Assembly: GCA_963969595.1 (NCBI GenBank)
Contig: OZ018415.1
Location: forward strand, 17,360,001 to 17,424,000
Direction of reading: 5' to 3'
DNA: 64,000 bases
From: Neckera pumila
Lineage: Eukaryota; Streptophyta; Bryopsida; Hypnales; Neckeraceae
Part shown: piece by piece, positions 57,742 through 64,000 of the stretch
How positions within the stretch are numbered: the stretch's first letter is position 1
Layout: the number at the start of each line of letters is the position of its first letter
Program-made: the position numbers and the translations under genes
The notes under the pieces: generated by a model
Told to the model about the DNA's origin: nothing
The model's database searches: none
The model's input: the letters and a program-made list of their open reading frames with translations, nothing else

Positions 57742-59554
57742 AATCAAAAGCATACAAATTTTTTTGGTACCCATCACCGACTGGAGCGTATAGTTCTGGG
57801 ATATCTGAGCCTATGTGGAATTGTGGCCCCCAAGTGAGTTATTTCAGGAAATGCCTGTATTGTGGGTAGAAGAGGGTCAGGAGTGCCATGCTAATCCTTC
57901 TGATTCTATTAGGCTGTGCTGAATGTTGAAGGATCACTGTCTGTATATTGAAAACCACTGCTTTTTCAGGGTCGCTCGAAAACTTTCGCGTCAGCACGCA
58001 GTTTTGTAATGAATGTTCAAAAGCTCCAGTCAAAGTGCCAGTATCGGCTGATAAGAGTTTGGGGCGACGAGCAACGCAAGAATTGCTTTCATTGTTCTGT
58101 GGATGCGCAAAGGATTGCCGCGTAGATAATTGCGAAGAGAGCTCGGCAATGAGTTCAAGCAGCTTCCTGTTGCACACTCTGCAATTTACATTTCGAGCTC
58201 CTCACTGAAACCATTTGCCAAGTGAAGGCCTGTTGTGCCTCAGAACTCTTTTCTTTCACGCCATGTTCACAATAACAATGCGTCATACATCTTCATTTAC
58301 AACTCTCTAAACACTCAATAGTAACACCAATTTGTTTCTTCATACAAAAGATCTACAGTAACATGAATTGTGTGATATCAAGTGGCCCTTGACTGTATCA
58401 TAAATTCGAGAATGAGACGTATAATAATCCTAATGCAATTCTTAAACTTCCTATAACCCAAACCCCTCATGCAGATGCTGCAAAACCCATCTTCCAAATG
58501 TTGAAGACTCATTGCTCACATTAACTCACATTAACTCACATTTTCTTCTAAATCCGTAATGAAGTACAAGCTGTTCTCTGGATGCATCTGAGCATAATGT
58601 GGCAATTGCCGCAAATGTCCACGGCATCTAAGTTTAGAGTTTAGGGTTCAGCTCCCAGACGGAGGTAGCTCTTTCAGGCTGCTTCTGTTGCTTCTGTTGC
58701 TTGCCACTTTCCGATAGTGATTATCTGAAATGGCGATGAAGGTAGAAAAAACTGCAGGAGAATTAGGTTTAGGGTTCGCAAGTGAGGTGAGGGGTCTTCC
58801 ACCACCCACCTTCACCAACTCTGATCCCCTCTCACCAATCCCCTCTTGTCGCTACATTGTATTTCACCAACCTTGAAGCATTCAATTCTACACCCCAAGA
58901 GAGAAAAAACTGCACCTAATCACTGACAAATTCATCCTACAAGTCGTTTGTCACCATCAGGTATGTCGAATTTATGAGGAAGGTGGAATAGACGGCACTT
59001 TCCTTTCCCTTTCGGTGTGAATTGTGGACTTCGAACTGGAGTCGTCGCGAGTAGGTCGAGATTATTGCCAGGTTTTTTTCTTGTTTTTGGAAAACATACC
59101 CATTGGCATTTCTTCACACTGTTGGGATGATACTAATTTAGGTCACCTGAGTTTGAGTTTTGTGTTTCATTCCTGATTCTGATAGCGGAATTGTCGCAGG
59201 TTTACTGTGGATTTACACAGATAGGCATTGAATGCTGTTGGAATGGACTGTTGAAGGGACTGTTGAAGTGTCTGTCAAGTTCTGGTTGAAAGGACTGCGG
59301 TGGTCTGGTAGATAATTATTCATGAGGAGTTGACCTTCGGAAACCATTTGGAATAAAATGGCAGCAGCGCTCTCGTCATTTGTCGAAGTATTCTCTTGGC
59401 AAGCTTTGTTTGCACTATTCTCATCATCTGTCAACAATTGGAACAACAATCTGCAGCTCAGAAGGGTTGATGCGTTTTGGGAGGCATTGAATTGGCTGAA
59501 ACATCAGCCGCGCTGAACTTTGGGACTGTCTCTTGTTGATTACTCTATTGCAAC
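57742..59554. other. Trihelix 3' flank and LLG promoter region
   Basis: The first part is probably the trihelix 3' UTR. An 86-codon ORF at 57948-58208 (Cys-rich middle, no known domain) follows TTTTTCAG and could be a missed exon. CTCACATTAA is repeated about three times near 58515-58545. TTTAGGGTT telo-box inverses lie near 58640 and 58768. Confidence 0.4.
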
Positions 59555-60942
59555 ATGCAGATGAGGTTCCCAGTGGTGCTGGTCGTCTTGCTGATCGTTT
59601 GCCTGTCAAATTCATGCACAGGTGTGTACTCATTTCCTCACTCGGATCCTCTCAGACTAAGTTCAATCCGGAATTCAATTCAAGTCTTGCTATGAGATGA
59701 AATTTTGCCTTGAAATTTTGATATTAGCTGTTTCTACTACGGTAGAGGGTACTACTTGTCATTTTAACTGGGAGTCAGGTTTTCGGGAGTCAGATCACTA
59801 TAGATCTCTGTCTGGACAAATCGCTTTAAGTTCAAGAGCGTTATGAACGAATCTCTTGCACTGCACAATTTCAAAGTGGGAGGTTGTAAATCACTATTGT
59901 AAAGACAGTGGACCACCCCATCTCCATTCAAAAAGAATTGGCCGTAAGCCATTTAGCAAAGTCTTGTTTCCACCGAATGCAGGAAGAGATGGGAACAAGT
60001 CCCTATCGGTTTTAGTGTCTTCTATCTCAAGATGTATCTCTGTCTAGTGTGTTCGTTATGTTCAGTCCTCAAATGTTCAGATGTGTGCGATGCAGCAAGA
60101 ACGCCTGTACTTCACGAGGAAGCTCGGGGCTTTCGTGAACTCTTTGCAGCCAAAGCAGGAAAGCCAGCCCTGAAAGCGGTTTCATATTCCAAGGCAGCCA
60201 TCGACCTTAACAAAGGTGCGCCAATAGTAGATCAAACCCTTGTTAATCCGGACTGATGAGTAACAAATGGATTCCAAACTATATAATCATCACATGTCAA
60301 GGTGACCAAGGTTTAGGGTTTGATATTACATGCTCTGGAACGTGTACAATTCGTTGAGTCTGCACAGTTATATTCGCAATTTCCGGCATGCTTCAATGTG
60401 TCAAAATTGACACGTTCAAGTGCACAGAGCTCTACAAACTACTAGTGTAGATCTGAGGTTCCAAACGGGCGACTTAAAAGTGCTACTATCTTGAAATCTC
60501 TCTATTTTAACAAATGTTATGACCTGCCCTCTGTAAGGAACGGCACTTCTATGCTTCCTATCAAATTATCAATGTCGTATGATCATCTGCCCAGCGGTTT
60601 GAAAAGACATATTCTTGACTGGAGTTTTAATTGGTGTACAATTCATGTTATTGATTGCACAGAGCTGAGCAAAAGAATTTCATGGTGATTGCAGATTGCA
60701 CTACCAATTACCCGAAGCTGAATTACAAGCCGGTCACCAATGTCTGCTCATCCAAAGTACCTGCAACAAAAGCATGTTGTGCCGCATTAAACAAGTTTGC
60801 TTGCCAGTTCCGAAGCCAAGTCAACAACTTCAACACCATTTGTCCCACAATGTTCATGTCTTACTTGAATTATGCAGGTCGCTACCAAGATGGCTACTTC
60901 ATAGGCCCTTGCATTGATGGCAAGAAAGGTTTGTGCGTGTAG
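59555..60942 (+). CDS. LLG: LORELEI/LLG-like secreted eight-cysteine protein
   Basis: Exons 59555-59621, 60081-60215 and 60695-60942 give 149 residues. Both introns are phase 1 and both split a GAT (Asp) codon after G. Residues 1-22 form a signal peptide (MQMRFPVVLVVLLIVCLSNS). The mature core has the family's eight cysteines: DCTTNYPKLNYKPVTNVC, a CC pair in ATKACCAALNKFAC, a Cys before PTMFMSYLNYAGRY, and GPCIDGKKGLC. The Asn-Tyr and Tyr-Gly-like positions match LRE/LLG proteins, which chaperone CrRLK1L receptor kinases such as FERONIA and bind RALF peptides at the plasma membrane. The frame stops one residue after the eighth Cys, so there is no hydrophobic GPI-anchor tail; this form would be secreted. 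A fourth exon giving a tail was sought, but any splice would lose Cys-8. Confidence 0.85.
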
Positions 60943-62582
60943 TTGGAAACTTTTAACAGTGTGATACATGTTATCTCAATGTCGGTGTAAACTTGAGGTG
61001 ATCGAACACAGAAGAAGCTCAATCACTTCAAAGCTACTGTAGTCTAGTTTAGTGATTCTTAGAGGCTCTTAACAGTTTGCGTTAAACTATACAGCAGAGT
61101 AAACCTTGTCCTTACGAAAATAATCTACCTATCGTGCTGAAATTTGTTGGTTCTTTGTTACATTTTTTAAGGGGTTAGCATGCACACTGGGTCACTGAAG
61201 AGTAGACCTCGTATCACAATGAACGAAGTTTCAGTGAGATGAAAATAATAACGTATCCTCACTCTTCCTGTTTGGATGAGTCTTGTTGAGCTGCTTGCTC
61301 AGATGCGCAAATGGCCAGCAAATTGAAATTGCTAGTCAATTCTACTTGCTGTAACACGTTATCACATCACATCTGTGTTGCGAAAACTCATTTCCTTGAC
61401 ATCTTCCCATTAGCAACGCCTTCCCTATTGAGATTCAATTTGAAAGTGATTGGACTTTGGGTGAGAATTTTGCAGACTGTGTCTGTAACAAGTGAAGTAG
61501 GATTTACATGTATGGAATCGGTTATGTCTGCATTGATTTTCTCTCTTAGTGACTTTTACAAAATGAACTTACATGTGATTATAACTTTTTTACAAAGGGA
61601 GAATATTTTTATTCATTGTATTTGTACTACCGGTAGTTCTTTTCATGTTGAATAATCGTCACAAATATCATTGGTGATGAATTTGGTTTTACATTGTAGT
61701 GCTTTATATTCTCTTTCATATGTGCCAGAGTATTTGTTTTTTCAAAGTGTCATATTGCCCAGTTCCTGTATTTTGTGTTCCTGTATTTTGAACAGATAGT
61801 GAGGACAAGTTCCAGATCAAAACCCCTCATTTTATTTTGGGGGGGTTCTGAAAAATAATTTGATCGGAAAATCTGAAAATCCTAGTACCCCCCAGTCTTG
61901 TATTTTTGAAAACGAAGTCATTTGACAATCGATATGGGATTATCCGTATCTGTTTTCCATATCCGTTTTTTGCATCCGTATATATAAGGTATACGTACGG
62001 TATGATAGTATCGTATCAGGATCAACGGTAGGGAAGGGGGTGTTTTTATTTTTTTTCAAAAACAATCAATGGCTATTAATTTTATTTTTTTTTATTTTTT
62101 TTGGGGGGGGCTAATTAATTGAGCAAGAAGTGTTCCTCTCTTTTCAGGGGATAGTAACCTTCCAGTTATCAGGAATACATATATGAGGGCAAAACTTGAA
62201 AGATTTAGGCGATGAGAGATTCCAATATGATTGGAAGTTCCATCCAAGATTACGTGCTTCATGGGCATTAAACAAATTTTGTCTCCAAAAACGAACTTGC
62301 ATCATGCTCAGCAATTCAGAGTATTTTTTTTGGAACAGGAGAGGCTTGGATGCCCTCACTGCGCTGGTGCATTTAGGGAGGGATTGATCTACACAGGATG
62401 AGATCATCTAACTTGAGCAATAAATGGCAAACAAAATTTAAAAATTTAAAATTTAAAATTAAATTGCTTAGCATATCCTTTAGCCTGGAGATGTCACAAA
62501 CATAGCAAAATGGGGCGTGCCTATAAGGAACAGTGTTGCATGCAGTATAAGGTAGCAGGTCCATAAAGCATTCAGGTTCTAA
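60943..62582. other. LLG 3' flank, no further gene supported
   Basis: A 114-codon hydrophobic ORF at 61311-61655 has no recognisable motif and no signal-peptide start. G and T homopolymer runs lie at 61.84, 62.04 and 62.10 kb, with several ATCCGTAT repeats at 61.94-61.98 kb. Confidence 0.4.
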
Positions 62583-62682
62583 GAGCATCCACCTCCTAAA
62601 ATGTATACTATTTTGTACATTTTTCTTTCTCATTGGACCAACAATGGACAAATAGTGTACATTTCAGGAGATGGACGTTTTT
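62583..62682. repeat. Imperfect hairpin
   Basis: CATCCACCTCCTAAAATGTA and TACATTTCAGGAGATGGA are near-complementary and enclose about 40 bp. It may be the end of a hAT-like MITE or a small foldback. Confidence 0.5.
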
Positions 62683-64000
62683 AGTGACCACTCTATTTCA
62701 ACTTCCAAAAATTCATAACTAATCCCATGAAGCTCTGAAAAATATGAAACAACTTGGATTAGATGCCATTTCCATTTATCTTCCAAGGAAAATTTGATGA
62801 AAAATATTTCAAAGAAGTCTAACCTTCCCAAATTAATTTCCATCTCTAAAATGGGTACTTTATGGACCTCCTATGCTCCTATGCTAAACAACTTAATCCT
62901 ATAAGAATGCTGCGGACCTTTTTGGTCCAATGGATGACTTCACTATTGACTACAAAAAAAAGGAAATACACCTATTGGTCCAATAATCAAAGAATTTGGG
63001 TGGCTACCCTGGTCATGGGGGGCCGCGTCTTTACACGGTTAACATATTATACCACTTCAAAATATAGGGCAAGTGTTTACATAATTATATCTCTACATGG
63101 TCACTCCTTTGAATGTTTATAATACTATTCTAGAAAACTTCAAAAATGAGTTTACACACATGGCATTCAAACTCTCATAAATTTACCTTCTGATTATACT
63201 AAGGTACCTATACCTAAAATTGACCAAATAAACATCAAAATATGTTTCCAATTATTTTATTCTCTTGATTTCTGTAAATTTTTTATGGTCTATTAAAAGA
63301 AGATTTCACGTTCTCTTCAAATGCACTTTTGAGACACCATTTGGATAAATTATTAATTTTTAAAGTATTTATTATAAGTGTAACCAAAATTGACCCTAGA
63401 ATTTGATGTTTCAAGCAAGAATCTCCTGAGTTCATTTTGCTACAACATCCAGTTTGTAGTTGGTTATTTTATTGAGATTGCTCCAAAGAGGGGTTTTATT
63501 CGAGGCATTTTTTTTGGCTTAGTGGCAAGGGAGGGAGGGAGGGAGGGGAATTTGATTGAAACATTTCTTGCCACATTCCTCTAATTTTTAATGGATGAAA
63601 TAGGCAAGAATCACCCACAAGAATTCCAATGCAAAATGACATCACTAGCAGAAACAAGGTCCTTGAATTTTTCAAGTGTAGACTAAGGAAACAACCCATC
63701 CGCAAAGACAGCACTGCAACTTAGGCCTCCATTGTATTGCCACATTTGAATGAATGTATATTAAACGTGGATGAATAAAATGACATTCCATCCGTCCATG
63801 AATAGCAAACTCTGAATCTCAAAATCTCAAGTTCCACTTCCTCAAGGTACGGTATGCTTGGACTTGGTGTTCGGGGTGGTGGTTTGCAATGTGAATCTGG
63901 TCCAGAAGCATTGAAGGTCTACATTTGTTCCTATAACCCTCAGCAATAACACTCTTTAACACCAAGTGCAACCATATCTTCATAACTGATTAGCAATCCC
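62683..64000. other. Intergenic, no gene seen
   Basis: AT-rich. A short GGGA tract lies at 63529-63548. No coding exon supported. Confidence 0.45.

Noticed and set aside
61311..61655. 114-codon hydrophobic ORF after LLG, tested as a GPI-tail exon
   Set aside because: Phase would allow a join from AAAG|GTTTGT to CTCAG|ATGCGC, but this removes the eighth cysteine, and the encoded tail is not a typical small-residue plus hydrophobic GPI signal.
1..64000. CRISPR arrays, bacterial operons, rRNA or tRNA genes
   Set aside because: The regular repeats seen are transposon copies or tandem satellites without spacers; no rRNA blocks and no convincing tRNA cloverleaf with internal promoter boxes were found by eye.

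Overview
The window looks like nuclear DNA of a land plant. It has intron-rich genes with GT-AG junctions and four families typical of or conserved in plants: a universal-stress-protein (USP)-like protein, a UDP-glucose pyrophosphorylase (UGP), a GT-3-type trihelix transcription factor and a LORELEI/LLG-like secreted protein. Genes are islands of balanced GC in a very AT-rich background full of small non-coding transposons. I cannot fix the species. The divergence of the proteins and the transposon landscape would fit a non-flowering lineage, but that is a guess.

Layout. 1-23,100: no convincing gene; degenerate AT-rich DNA packed with miniature inverted-repeat elements (MITEs), one poly(A)-tailed retroposed insert at 11.5 kb and a stack of nested insertions at 13.0-15.4 kb. 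23,190-25,950: a GC-rich island with a microsatellite, a degenerate minisatellite and a two-exon USP-like gene. 27,800-35,670 (minus strand): a divergent UGP gene of about 21 short exons, with a small unrecognised acidic, Cys-containing ORF just downstream. 35,700-55,200: mostly repeats, but 44.6-52 kb holds a very AT-rich ORF and a chain of phase-compatible exons that I read as a previously unseen fast-evolving gene; one of its introns carries a (TTTG)n tract, a GC-rich patch and a 12-bp minisatellite. 55,250-57,741: a MITE-like composite, a diverged tandem duplication and the trihelix gene. 59,555-60,942: the LLG-like gene. 61,000-64,000: nothing convincing.

The main non-genic feature is one superfamily of about 0.9-kb elements with ends CCCCTAAAGGACC, flanked by TTAA. 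There are 14 long copies in two sister subfamilies, roughly 20% of the window, plus two short relatives. Two insertions can be compared with their empty sites inside the window, which supports TTAA target-site duplication as in piggyBac-type transposition.

The genes do not form an operon or an obvious cluster. UGP would act in UDP-glucose metabolism, the trihelix protein in transcription, and the LLG-like protein at the cell surface. The most notable observations are the degraded nucleotide-binding loop and the duplicated-looking exon of UGP, the GC-AG trihelix intron flanked by a direct repeat, the cryptic AT-rich gene, and the TTAA elements.
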